A DNA stretch of 64,000 nt from Geoalkalibacter ferrihydriticus DSM 17813 (GTDB lineage: Bacteria > Desulfobacterota > Desulfuromonadia > Desulfuromonadales > Geoalkalibacteraceae), in the NCBI RefSeq assembly GCF_000820505.1, contig NZ_JWJD01000006.1, positions 79,276 to 143,275 on the forward strand, in the 5' to 3' direction. The notes beneath the pieces were generated by a model. That model saw only the letters and a program-made list of their open reading frames with translations. It was not told the DNA's origin and searched no databases. The position numbers and the translations under genes were made by a program. This document shows, piece after piece, positions 53,090 to 60,636 of the stretch (position 1 is the first letter of the stretch; every line of letters begins with the position of its first letter).

Positions 53090-54070
53090 ATGGCGACCAC
53101 CCATACTTTTGTCTTCCCCGAGCCGGCCGCAGGCCGGCGACTCGACCATTTTCTCGCCGATCAATTTCCGGAATTTTCGCGTTCCCAGATCAAAAAACTG
53201 ATCGATGAACAGCGGGTTCTCGTCGGTGGTCGTGCCGTCAAGGCCGGCGAGCGGCTCAAAGGCGGCGAGAGCCTGAGTGTCGAGATCCCGTCACCGGTTC
53301 CGGTCGAGCCGCAGGCGCAGGACATTGCCCTCAGCGTGCTTTACGAGGATTCGCACCTCATTGTCATCGACAAGCCTGCCGGTCTTGTCGTGCACCCGGC
53401 CGCCGGTCACTCCTCGGGCACTCTGGTCAATGCCCTGTTGCATCACTGCGGAGATCTCGCCGGGATCGGTGGAGAATTGCGCCCCGGCATCGTCCATCGG
53501 CTGGACAAGGATACCTCGGGGGTCATGGTCGCGGCCAAAAACGATCTGGCTCACCAGCACCTGGCCGCTCAGTTCAAGGCGCACTCCATCCGGCGGCACT
53601 ATCTGGCCCTGGTTCACGGCCTGGTGACAGCCGATTGCGGTGAAATCGACCGTCCCATCGGGCGCCATGCCGTGGAACGCAAAAAAATGAGCAGCCGCGG
53701 CTCGCGGGGGCGCCGTGCCGTGACGCACTGGCGGGTGGTGAAGCGCTACGACCGCGATCGTTTGACCCTGCTCGATCTGACCCTTGAAACCGGACGCACG
53801 CACCAGATCCGGGTGCATTTCGCGGATCTCAACCTGCCCCTGGTGGGTGATGCGGTCTACGGCAGCAGCTCCCGCACCCATTCTCTTGTCGACACCGAGT
53901 TGCGGCGGCTGGTGCAAAAACTCGGGCGCCAGGCACTGCACGCCCGCCTGCTCGGTTTTGTTCATCCGGCCACGGGCGCAGCGGTTGAATTTCAATCGCT
54001 ACCGCCTTCTGATTTGCAGGATATCCTCGCCTATCTCGATGGAAAATACCTTAGGGAAGGCCAGGGTTGA
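53090..54070 (+). CDS. rluD: Ribosomal large subunit pseudouridine synthase D-like
   Basis: RluA-family pseudouridine synthase of 326 residues. S4 RNA-binding domain (about 15-75: RRLDHFLADQFPEFSRSQIKKLIDEQRVLVGGRAVK) followed by the catalytic domain with the motif RLDKDTSGVMVAAK (Asp near residue 140) and LVHGLVTADCGEIDRPIGRH. The probable targets are uridines in helix 69 of 23S rRNA (RluD type), based on length and S4 domain. The preceding small gene ends 0 bp before the ATG. After the stop, a palindromic repeat occupies the spacer. Confidence 0.92.
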   Translation: MATTHTFVFPEPAAGRRLDHFLADQFPEFSRSQIKKLIDEQRVLVGGRAVKAGERLKGGESLSVEIPSPVPVEPQAQDIALSVLYEDSHLIVIDKPAGLVVHPAAGHSSGTLVNALLHHCGDLAGIGGELRPGIVHRLDKDTSGVMVAAKNDLAHQHLAAQFKAHSIRRHYLALVHGLVTADCGEIDRPIGRHAVERKKMSSRGSRGRRAVTHWRVVKRYDRDRLTLLDLTLETGRTHQIRVHFADLNLPLVGDAVYGSSSRTHSLVDTELRRLVQKLGRQALHARLLGFVHPATGAAVEFQSLPPSDLQDILAYLDGKYLREGQG

Positions 54071-54114
54071 CCTTCCCTGCAACAAGCATTAATCTTGCGC
54101 TATCGCAAATAATC

Positions 54115-54248
54115 GTAACTGTTCAGCATGCACCGCAGGCCGCGACGGCATCGCTTGCGGTGAAAACTCGCCTGCGGCTCAAACATTCACCGCCGCACTC
54201 ACGCGCCACGGCCTGCGGCGTGATAGAACATTGCAGCTGAAGAATTAC
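54115..54248. repeat. 134-bp palindromic element, copy 2
   Basis: Begins gtaactgttcagc (54115-54127) and ends gctgaagaattac (54236-54248). The length equals copy 1 at 47168. Differences are compensatory: the stem gggt / accc of copy 1 is ggccg / cggcc here, and gcggcaaa / tttgccgc is gcggtgaa / ttcaccgc. Conserved loops include cctgcggctcaaacatt. It lies between rluD and the pgeF-like gene. Confidence 0.88.
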
Positions 54249-54274
54249 AAAAAACCTCTGGAGTATTCCCTGTT

Positions 54275-55072
54275 ATGAAGCAGGTTCGTCAAGGCAAGAT
54301 CAGTTATCTGCAGCCCGCGTGGGCCCGCGAGGACCAGGTGGTGGCAGGTTTTACCACCCGCAACGGCGGCGTCAGCCGCGCGCCCTTCAATTCCCTCAAC
54401 CTAGGGTTCAATACCGATGACGCGCGCCACAACGTCGAAGCCAACCGCTCCACCCTGGCACGTTCTTTCGAGGTACAGCCCCATTTGCTGCTGAACGCGC
54501 GTCAGGTTCACGGCACCGATCTGTTGGTCATCGATGAGCCCAACCCCGATCTGTCTCATTTTCTGCAGGTGGAGTGCGACGGCATTCTCACCAATCAGCC
54601 CGGTATTCTCATCGGGGTTCTGGTCGCCGACTGTTATCCGGTGCTTCTCCATGATCCCTTCTGTGGCGCCGCTGCGGTGGTCCATGTCGGCTGGCGTGGC
54701 GCGGCCGCTCAGATCCTGCCCAAAGCGGTGCGCTCTTTGTCCACCCTGCTCGGCAGCCGGCCCGAAAATCTGCGGGCCGCCATCGGCCCCGGGATCGGTG
54801 CCCACAAATATGAAGTCGACCGCCCGGTGCGCGATGCCTTCCGCGCTGCCGGTATGGAATGGGAAGCTATCGCCGTCGAAACGGGCCTCGGAAAATGGCA
54901 ACTCGATCTGCGTACCTGCTGCCGTCTGCAATTGAGACAAGCGGGCTTGGATGCGGCGCACATCGAAGAGGCCGACGAGTGTACCTGCTGCCACCGGGAG
55001 CTGTTTTTTTCCCATCGTCGTGACCAGGGCCAGACCGGGCGACAGATGGGTTTTATCATGTTGCCTGCTTGA
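54275..55072 (+). CDS. pgeF: PgeF/YfiH-like polyphenol oxidase family protein
   Basis: Laccase-domain/YfiH family protein of 265 residues, reported as a peptidoglycan-editing factor or purine nucleoside phosphorylase. Metal-binding pattern: GTDLLVIDEP, VADCYPVLLHDPFCGAAAVVHVGWRGAA (around 110-140; conserved Cys and His) and HIEEADECTCCHRELFFSHRRDQGQTGRQ (near the C-terminus). The start ATG 54275 follows the repeat by 26 bp; a cctctggag ribosome site is present. It precedes a response regulator gene by 42 bp. rluD-pgeF adjacency is common in bacteria. Confidence 0.89.
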   Translation: MKQVRQGKISYLQPAWAREDQVVAGFTTRNGGVSRAPFNSLNLGFNTDDARHNVEANRSTLARSFEVQPHLLLNARQVHGTDLLVIDEPNPDLSHFLQVECDGILTNQPGILIGVLVADCYPVLLHDPFCGAAAVVHVGWRGAAAQILPKAVRSLSTLLGSRPENLRAAIGPGIGAHKYEVDRPVRDAFRAAGMEWEAIAVETGLGKWQLDLRTCCRLQLRQAGLDAAHIEEADECTCCHRELFFSHRRDQGQTGRQMGFIMLPA

Positions 55073-55114
55073 CGCAGGGGTGATTTCGAACCAGAGAAGG
55101 CGCGGGAGGCAGGA

Positions 55115-55768
55115 TTGAAAATCAAAGTGCTTTTTGCCGACGATCACGCCGTTTTCCATGAGTGCGTCAAGGCGCTGTTCAGTCCCGAAGAGAACATCCA
55201 GGTGATTGCCACCGCAAGCGATGGGCGCACGGCGGTGCGTTTGGCGCGGGAACTCAAGCCCGATGTCATCGTTATGGATCTGTCGATGCCGGTGCTCAAC
55301 GGCATCGACGCGACCCGCCAGATAATCGCGGAAAATTCAGCCGCCAAGGTGTTAGCCCTGTCCAGCCACAAAGACCGCAAAACCATCTTGTCGGCTCTCA
55401 AAGCCGGTGCGCGCGGCTACGTGGTCAAGGATGCCGCCATCGCCGAGTTGCTCCAGGCCATCGAGGCGGTGGGCTCGGGGCGCATGTATCTCAGCTCGCA
55501 CATCATCGATCAGGTCATCGACAGCCTTCTTGTCGGCGACGAAGATCCGGCTCGCGAAGCCTCGCCTCTCGATCGTCTGTCGGCGCGCGAGCGCGAAATC
55601 CTGCAACTCCTCGCCGAAGGCCGGAACGCGCGCGAAGTCGCCAAAATGCTCAGCGTCAGCCCGAAAACCATTGAAAGCCATCGTCATAACATCATGCAAA
55701 AGCTCGGTGTCGAATCTTCCTCCGACCTCATTCGGCTCGCCATCCGCGAAGGCCTGACGACCCTCTGA
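55115..55768 (+). CDS. NarL/FixJ-type response regulator
   Basis: Response regulator of 217 residues, start TTG at 55115 (with gggaggcagg upstream). Receiver domain (1-118): phospho-acceptor Asp in DVIVMDLSMPV (around residue 53) and conserved Lys in GYVVKD. C-terminal LuxR helix-turn-helix (about 148-210): LSAREREILQLLAEGRNAREVAKMLSVSPKTIESHRHNIMQKLG. No sensor kinase gene is next to it, so it is orphan. It is the first gene before the candidate small RNA and the repeat ccccattttcag at 55820-55853. Confidence 0.92.
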   Translation: MKIKVLFADDHAVFHECVKALFSPEENIQVIATASDGRTAVRLARELKPDVIVMDLSMPVLNGIDATRQIIAENSAAKVLALSSHKDRKTILSALKAGARGYVVKDAAIAELLQAIEAVGSGRMYLSSHIIDQVIDSLLVGDEDPAREASPLDRLSAREREILQLLAEGRNAREVAKMLSVSPKTIESHRHNIMQKLGVESSSDLIRLAIREGLTTL

Positions 55769-55819
55769 GGTCGTCGGGCCTTCGCGGCGCGCCCTGAAGC
55801 TCTTTCCTCCATTTCCTTA

Positions 55820-55853
55820 CCCCATTTTCAGAAAAAACCACCCCCATTTTCAG
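55820..55853 (+). promoter_or_regulatory. 12-bp direct repeat, possible regulator sites
   Basis: ccccattttcag occurs perfectly at 55820-55831 and 55842-55853, 22 bases apart (two helical turns), just before a weak -35-like TTGCCT (55857-55862). A regulator dimer-binding arrangement for the RNA that follows is possible. Confidence 0.45.
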
Positions 55854-55879
55854 GTTTTGCCTGATAGGCAGAAAAAGCA

Positions 55880-56030
55880 AAATACGCTATGGTCTTCTCA
55901 ACTTTTTCAGCGCGGGGGGACGTTTAATTTATTGATAAGTGAAGGAGGGGTCCGGGGTTAGCGGACCGGAAAAATTTGCCGTGATTGATTTGGGCCTGGA
56001 CGAAGATATTCGTCCAGGCCGTTTTTTTTA
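55880..56030 (+). ncRNA. Candidate small RNA with strong intrinsic terminator
   Basis: No open frame explains this stretch. After the repeats and a weak promoter there are five GGA motifs (55918, 55944, 55963, 55968, 55998), a ggtccg / cggacc stem (about 55949-55967) and a perfect 12-bp terminator stem at 55993-56020 with eight T residues. GGA in loops is the CsrA/RsmA binding signature, so it could be a CsrA-titrating RNA. Alternatively it is the 3' end of the regulator mRNA. Function is inferred only. Confidence 0.4.
55993..56029 (+). terminator. Strong intrinsic terminator
   Basis: ggcctggacgaa (55993-56004) / ttcgtccaggcc (56009-56020), GATA loop, then g and eight T residues. The minus-strand hydrolase gene also ends here (stop 56028-56030). 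Confidence 0.9.
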
Positions 56031-56906
56031 AGGGGAGAGAGATTGATGCGAGGCGGTTGTGGGTGCAAGGGAATCGAAAAAGTCCTGCCAGGCAGCCCAG
56101 TACACCTGAGGGTTGGCGTCGAGGGTATCGTTGTGCCCGGCGTGGGGGAGCCAGATCAGTTCCTTCGGCTGCGGCGCCTGGGCGTAGAGCTCTTCGGCCA
56201 TGCGCGGCGGCACGATGGTGTCGCGTTTACCGTGAATGATCATCAGCGGGCTCTGGATGCCGGGGATTTTTGCGCGGTTGTCGAATTGCGCATCAATGGT
56301 CCAGCCGAGCAGGGCGTAGAGAAAGCGGTAATGATGGCGGCCCATATCCGAAATGGAGGTGAACGGGCTTTCCAGAATCAGCCCGGCGGGCGGTTTTTCC
56401 ACGGCCAGTTGCAGGGCCACGGCCGCCCCGACGGAGCGGCCGAAATAGATCTGGCGCTCGGCGGGGTAGCTACGTTGCGCGAGCCAGTCGTGCGCGGCGC
56501 GCGCGTCCCGATAGAGACCCTGTTCCGAGGCGCGCCCCTGGCTCTGGCCGTAGCCGCGATAACTTACAATCAGCACCGGCATCCCGAGGCGACGATGCAG
56601 AAGTTCGAGGTTGTGAACGCGGTGAGAAATGTTTCCGGCATTGCCGTGGAAGAAAATCAATGCCGGCAGATCGACCTCATCGCGGCCGGGAAGGAACCAG
56701 GCATGGATGCGCACACCGTCCTCGGTGTCGAGCCACACATCATCGTAGGTCAGGTCGCGCTGGTCGGGTGTCCAGACGATCTGCGACGTCGGAAAGAAGA
56801 TAAAGGTATGCTCCAGGGCAGCCTCCACTCTTGTGGCCAAGGTCATGACGAGCAGTGCGGCAAACCATAAAATCAGACGCAGTGAGCTGAGGATTCGTTG
56901 GGCCAT
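56028..56906 (-). CDS. Alpha/beta hydrolase with N-terminal membrane or signal segment
   Basis: Alpha/beta-hydrolase fold protein of 292 residues. The N-terminus has a hydrophobic segment (RLILWFAALLVMTLATRVEAAL), so it is exported or membrane-anchored. Nucleophile elbow: YFGRSVGAAVALQ (G-x-S-x-G, around residue 155), oxyanion loop FFHGNAGNISHR, and the C-terminal Asp/His in MIIHGKRDTIVPPRM and PHAGHND. It resembles the BEM46/YtmA type of serine hydrolase. Substrate unknown. The ATG 56906 is preferred over longer frames that run into trkH. It is 46 bp after the trkH stop on the same strand, so may be cotranscribed. Confidence 0.87.
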   Translation of the reverse strand: MAQRILSSLRLILWFAALLVMTLATRVEAALEHTFIFFPTSQIVWTPDQRDLTYDDVWLDTEDGVRIHAWFLPGRDEVDLPALIFFHGNAGNISHRVHNLELLHRRLGMPVLIVSYRGYGQSQGRASEQGLYRDARAAHDWLAQRSYPAERQIYFGRSVGAAVALQLAVEKPPAGLILESPFTSISDMGRHHYRFLYALLGWTIDAQFDNRAKIPGIQSPLMIIHGKRDTIVPPRMAEELYAQAPQPKELIWLPHAGHNDTLDANPQVYWAAWQDFFDSLAPTTASHQSLSP

Positions 56907-56952
56907 GGGTTGTATTATAACGCGCTTGAGCCGGTGATGCAGCAACCAGCGG

Positions 56953-58395
56953 TTATTTGCGCCAGAAGGTGGGGAAAAACAGCACCAGAACCGTGAACAG
57001 TTCCAGCCGCCCGAGCAGCATGCACACCACCAGAACGCTCTTGCCGAAGGGCAGAATATGGGCGTAGTTTTCCATCGGCCCGACGCTGCCGAACCCCGGG
57101 CCGATGACGGCCAGGGTGGCGACCACCGAACCCGCTGCCGAAACCATGTCGAGGCCGGTGGACGCCATGAGAATGGTCGCCACCATGAAAATCGCCATCC
57201 ACAGAGCGAAAAACCCAAGAATGGACTGCATGATCTCGCGATCCACGGGAACATCGCCCAATTTGACCAGGCGCACCGCGCGCGGGTGAATGAGGCGATA
57301 GATCTGTACCTGAGCGTGTTTGATCAGCAACAGCAGGCGCGCCACCTTCATGCCCCCGGCCGTCGAGGCGGCGCACCCGCCCACCAGCATGGCGAGGAAG
57401 AGCAGATACTGGGACATGGCCGGCCACATGCCGTAATCGGCGGTGGCGTAACCGGTAGTGGAAAAAATGGACACCACCTGAAAGGTGCTGTAGCGCAAAT
57501 TGTCGGACAGCGAGGTGTACACCGCGCCCTGGTTGGCCCACATCACCAGCACGATGATGACCAGGGTCAGGCCGAGAAACACGCGGAACTCCTCGTTGCG
57601 CCACATCTCGCGTCCGCGCCCGCGCAGCACCTGATAGTGCAGGGCGAAGTTGACCGCCGCCAGAAACATGAAGAGGATGATCACCCAATCGACGTAGGCG
57701 CTGTCATAGGCGCCCACCGAGGCGTTTTTCGGCGAGAAGCCGCCCGAGGCCAGGGTGGTGAAGGCGTGGCAGAGGGCATCGAAAAAGCTCAGGCCGCCCA
57801 GCATCAGCAACAGGGTCTGGGCGCTGGTCAGCAGCACGTACACCCCCCACAGCAGCTTGGCCGTGTCCTGAATGCGCGGCTTGAGGCGATCAGCGGTGGG
57901 ACCGGGCATTTCGGCCTTAAACATCTGCATGCCGCCGACGCCGAGCATGGGCAGGATGGCGAGAGAGAGTACGATGAAGCCCATGCCGCCCAGCCACTGG
58001 GTCAGCGCGCGCCAGAACAGGATGCTTGGGGCAAGAGCTTCGATGTCGGGGAGAATGGTGGCGCCGGTGGTGGTGAAGCCGCTCATGGTTTCAAAAAGAG
58101 CGTCGAGCACCGAAGGGATGGAGCCGCTCAGCAAATAAGGCAGGGCGCCGAAGAGGGCAAAGGCCGTCCAGCCGAAGGTGACCACGGCAAAGCCGTCGCG
58201 CACCGCCATCTCCCTTGGGCTGCGGCATTTGAGGATCAGCACGCCGCCCAGAGCCGCGCAGATCAGCGAAGAGAGCAGAAAGCTCGGCCAGGCGCCGTCG
58301 GCGAAATACAGCGAAAACGGGATGGGCGCCAGCAGCACCGCCGCCAGAAAGGCCAGCAATATCCCAAGGATGCGCAGGACCAGCACGCGGTTCAT
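56953..58395 (-). CDS. trkH: Potassium uptake protein TrkH
   Basis: Membrane subunit of the Trk/Ktr K+ uptake system, 480 residues with four M1-P-M2 repeats. The selectivity filter regions are visible as TMSGFTTTGAT, TTLASGGFS, VSIFSTTGYATADYG and VATLAVIGPGFGSVGP. The start is the ATG at 58395 (MNRVLVLRILG); longer in-frame starts reach into trkA. The trkA stop is 1 bp before it, so both are coupled. The family usually needs TrkA as NAD(H)-regulated ring. Confidence 0.94.
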   Translation of the reverse strand: MNRVLVLRILGILLAFLAAVLLAPIPFSLYFADGAWPSFLLSSLICAALGGVLILKCRSPREMAVRDGFAVVTFGWTAFALFGALPYLLSGSIPSVLDALFETMSGFTTTGATILPDIEALAPSILFWRALTQWLGGMGFIVLSLAILPMLGVGGMQMFKAEMPGPTADRLKPRIQDTAKLLWGVYVLLTSAQTLLLMLGGLSFFDALCHAFTTLASGGFSPKNASVGAYDSAYVDWVIILFMFLAAVNFALHYQVLRGRGREMWRNEEFRVFLGLTLVIIVLVMWANQGAVYTSLSDNLRYSTFQVVSIFSTTGYATADYGMWPAMSQYLLFLAMLVGGCAASTAGGMKVARLLLLIKHAQVQIYRLIHPRAVRLVKLGDVPVDREIMQSILGFFALWMAIFMVATILMASTGLDMVSAAGSVVATLAVIGPGFGSVGPMENYAHILPFGKSVLVVCMLLGRLELFTVLVLFFPTFWRK

Positions 58396-58396
58396 G

Positions 58397-59749
58397 TTAC
58401 TCGAAAAACCTCTCCACTTTGTGCAGTGCCTCGGGCAGGGCAAAGACCACCACCCGGTCCGAAGGGCGCAGCATCGTCTCGCCCGTGGGAATCAGGTACT
58501 CGCGGCCGCGCACAATGGCGCCGATGATGGCGCCGCGCGGAAAATGCAGATCCTTCAGGGACTGATCGAGAATGCGGCTGTCCTCGCCGATCTGCAACTC
58601 TAGAACCTCGGCATTGCTGCCTTCCACGGTGGCCAGGGACAGCACCTTGCCGCGCCGCACGTGCTTAAGGATGACCGCCCCGGCAGCCAGGCGCGGTGAT
58701 ACGCAGGCATCAATGCCCAGCGACGGCGCCAGGTTGAGATATTCGGGTTTGTTGACCAGCACCAGGGCGCGTTTCGCCCCGTGCTTTTTCGCCAGCAGCG
58801 AGCACAGGATGTTGTCCTCGTCATTGCCGGTGACGGCCATGAACACATCGGCACCCTCGATACCCTCGTCGCTCAGAGTGCGAATGTCGGTGCCGTCGGT
58901 GTGAATGATCATGGATTTGCGCAGCTTGGAGGCGAGAAATTCGCAACGCTGCTCGTTGCGGTCGATGATGCGCACGTTGAAATGTAGTTGCTCCAGGCGC
59001 TGGGCGATTTGCAGCCCGATACCGCCGCCGCCCAGGATGAAGGCGCGGCGCAGACGGCAGGCTTTCTCCGGTTCGGGTTGCAGCAGATACTGGATGGCCG
59101 GCAGATCGTTGTGATGGGCAAAGATGAAAATGCTGTCGCCGACGCGGATGGTGTCGTCGCCGCGCGGAATGATGGTTTTTTCCCCGCGCGTGATGGCGGT
59201 GACGACGAAACGGTACATACCGCGGATCTCGCCCAGTTCCTTGAGGGTCAGGTCGCACAGGGGGCTTTTTTCGCCGATACGGTAGCCGATGAACTGGATC
59301 TGGCCCTCGACGAATTCGGCCACATCGAAAGCGCCCTGGCGCGAGGCGATCTTGATCATCTCCTCGGCGACGGCATCCTTGGGATTGATGAGCAGATCGA
59401 TGCCGAGCTTTTCCTTGGACAGCACCGCGCCCTGGCCCGAGAATTCGATGCTGCGCACCCGGGCGATGCGCCGCTTGACGCCGTATTCGCGCGCCAGAAG
59501 ACAGGCCAGGATGTTGACCTCGTCCATGTCGGTGACGGCTATGAAGATTTCGGCGGACTTGATGCCGCCCTGTTCGAGGATTTCGGCGCTGGCCCCGTTG
59601 CCGAGGATGCCCAGGACGTTGAGGCGCTCCTGAGCGCGGTTGAGGTGCTCCGGGTCGTTGTCGATGAGGGTGACCTCGTGGCCTTCCTCGGACAAGCGTT
59701 CGCAGAGGAAATAGCCGACCTGACCGGTGCCGACGATGAGGATTCTCAT
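58397..59749 (-). CDS. trkA: Trk system potassium uptake protein TrkA
   Basis: Cytoplasmic regulatory subunit of the K+ uptake system, 450 residues: two tandem halves, each an RCK_N domain (NAD-binding) plus an RCK_C domain. Motifs: MRILIVGTGQVGYFLCERLSEEGHEVTLIDND (first nucleotide fold) and AFILGGGGIGLQIAQRLEQLHFNVRIIDRNE (second, around residue 232). RCK_C domains are FVVTAITRGEKTIIPRGDDTIRVGD and AIIGAIVRGREYLIPTGETMLRPSD. Start ATG 59749; the stop is 1 bp from trkH. Confidence 0.95.
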   Translation of the reverse strand: MRILIVGTGQVGYFLCERLSEEGHEVTLIDNDPEHLNRAQERLNVLGILGNGASAEILEQGGIKSAEIFIAVTDMDEVNILACLLAREYGVKRRIARVRSIEFSGQGAVLSKEKLGIDLLINPKDAVAEEMIKIASRQGAFDVAEFVEGQIQFIGYRIGEKSPLCDLTLKELGEIRGMYRFVVTAITRGEKTIIPRGDDTIRVGDSIFIFAHHNDLPAIQYLLQPEPEKACRLRRAFILGGGGIGLQIAQRLEQLHFNVRIIDRNEQRCEFLASKLRKSMIIHTDGTDIRTLSDEGIEGADVFMAVTGNDEDNILCSLLAKKHGAKRALVLVNKPEYLNLAPSLGIDACVSPRLAAGAVILKHVRRGKVLSLATVEGSNAEVLELQIGEDSRILDQSLKDLHFPRGAIIGAIVRGREYLIPTGETMLRPSDRVVVFALPEALHKVERFFE

Positions 59750-59849
59750 GGTAGCTGCATTCAGTTTTTAGGAAAGTAGGTGTCCGAGCAAGGACGCGGC
59801 GCTATTCATGGCATATTTGCGCGAATCGTGCAAGAGGTAGACGCCGGAC

Positions 59850-59879
59850 TTGCCCCCTTGTCGACGGCGGCGCTACAAT
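59850..59879 (+). promoter_or_regulatory. Candidate sigma70 promoter for the HNH gene
   Basis: TTGCCC (59850-59855), 18-base spacer, TACAAT (59874-59879; five of six), 26 bases before the ATG at 59905. Confidence 0.55.
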
Positions 59880-59904
59880 GCTCCGGCGAAAAGGAGCGTC
59901 ATTC

Positions 59905-60210
59905 ATGGACTTATTTATCGAAGTTTCGGACGAAGACATCCGCCGCGAACGGGCCAAGGCCCGTGAGCTGCGCAAGAGCAACTGGTGGAAAAACCGCATC
60001 GCGCAAGGGCTTTGCCATTATTGCGGCGCGCGGGTCAGGCCCGCCGAGCTCAGCCTGGATCACCTCTTGCCCCTGGCGCGCGGGGGCAAATCAACGCGCG
60101 GCAACTGTGTGCCGGCCTGCAAGGAGTGCAACAACCGCAAAAAAGACCTTCTGCCCATGGAGTGGGACGAGTACCTGGCTCGGCTGCGAGACACGGACGT
60201 TGCGGAATAA
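59905..60210 (+). CDS. HNH endonuclease
   Basis: Small HNH nuclease of 101 residues. Two zinc CxxC pairs (CHYCG around residue 38, and CKECNN around 73) flank the HNH core SLDHLLPLARGGKSTRGNCVPACKECNNRKKD. The start ATG at 59905 with aaaggagcg upstream is preferred to 59878. Solitary HNH proteins of this size are often of phage or restriction origin, but here there is no phage gene nearby. It lies between divergent trkA and a broken lipoprotein gene. Confidence 0.88.
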   Translation: MDLFIEVSDEDIRRERAKARELRKSNWWKNRIAQGLCHYCGARVRPAELSLDHLLPLARGGKSTRGNCVPACKECNNRKKDLLPMEWDEYLARLRDTDVAE

Positions 60211-60251
60211 ACCGGCGACTTTCCTCATTTCCTCCCAATTTGCGCAGTGCC

Positions 60252-60589
60252 ATGGGAAAAGCTGGACGTGGATGGTTGTTGGGATGCCTGGGGCTGATTT
60301 TTCTGGTTGTGACGGGCTGCGCTGATGATGGCGAATCTTACGTTTCCGGCACGGGGCTGGTCGGCATCGTGGATCATCCGGCGCAGGTCGCAACGGTGCC
60401 ACGGGCGGGCCGGTTCTGCCCCTGGACGCAGGAAATTTTGCCTCCGCACCCTTGGCCGCAACGACCTTTGAACTGCTGGATTTTGACGCGGGAAAGTCTG
60501 TGTTGGTCGATGTTTCAGGCCTGATGCAGAAAGCTCAGGCGCGGGGTCTGGCGGATTTTCAGGTGCGCTTCGCTCTGGTCTATGAATAG
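60252..60589 (+). pseudogene. Broken lipoprotein gene
   Basis: Starts with ATG 60252, signal peptide MGKAGRGWLLGCLGLIFLVVTGC (Cys23), then ADDGESYVSGTGLVGIVDHPAQVATV in one frame. A second reading frame from about 60401 encodes a coherent end, TGGPVLPLDAGNFASAPLAATTFELLDFDAGKS ... ADFQVRFALVYE, stopping at 60589. The frames differ by one base register, so the gene has a frameshift or lost its middle. An intact relative would be 150-250 residues. The function is unknown. A sequencing error cannot be excluded. Confidence 0.55.
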
Positions 60590-60596
60590 ATAGGTC

Positions 60597-60630
60597 GGGA
60601 GCGAGCGTTGCCTCGGCAACACTCGCTCCC
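60597..60630. terminator. Long hairpin between the pseudogene and glgA
   Basis: gggagcgag (60597-60605) with ctcgctccc (60622-60630), plus inner gttgcc / ggcaac, about 15 pairs. No T-run, so it may be a bidirectional mRNA end rather than a classical terminator. Confidence 0.45.
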
Positions 60631-60636
60631 GCAGTT

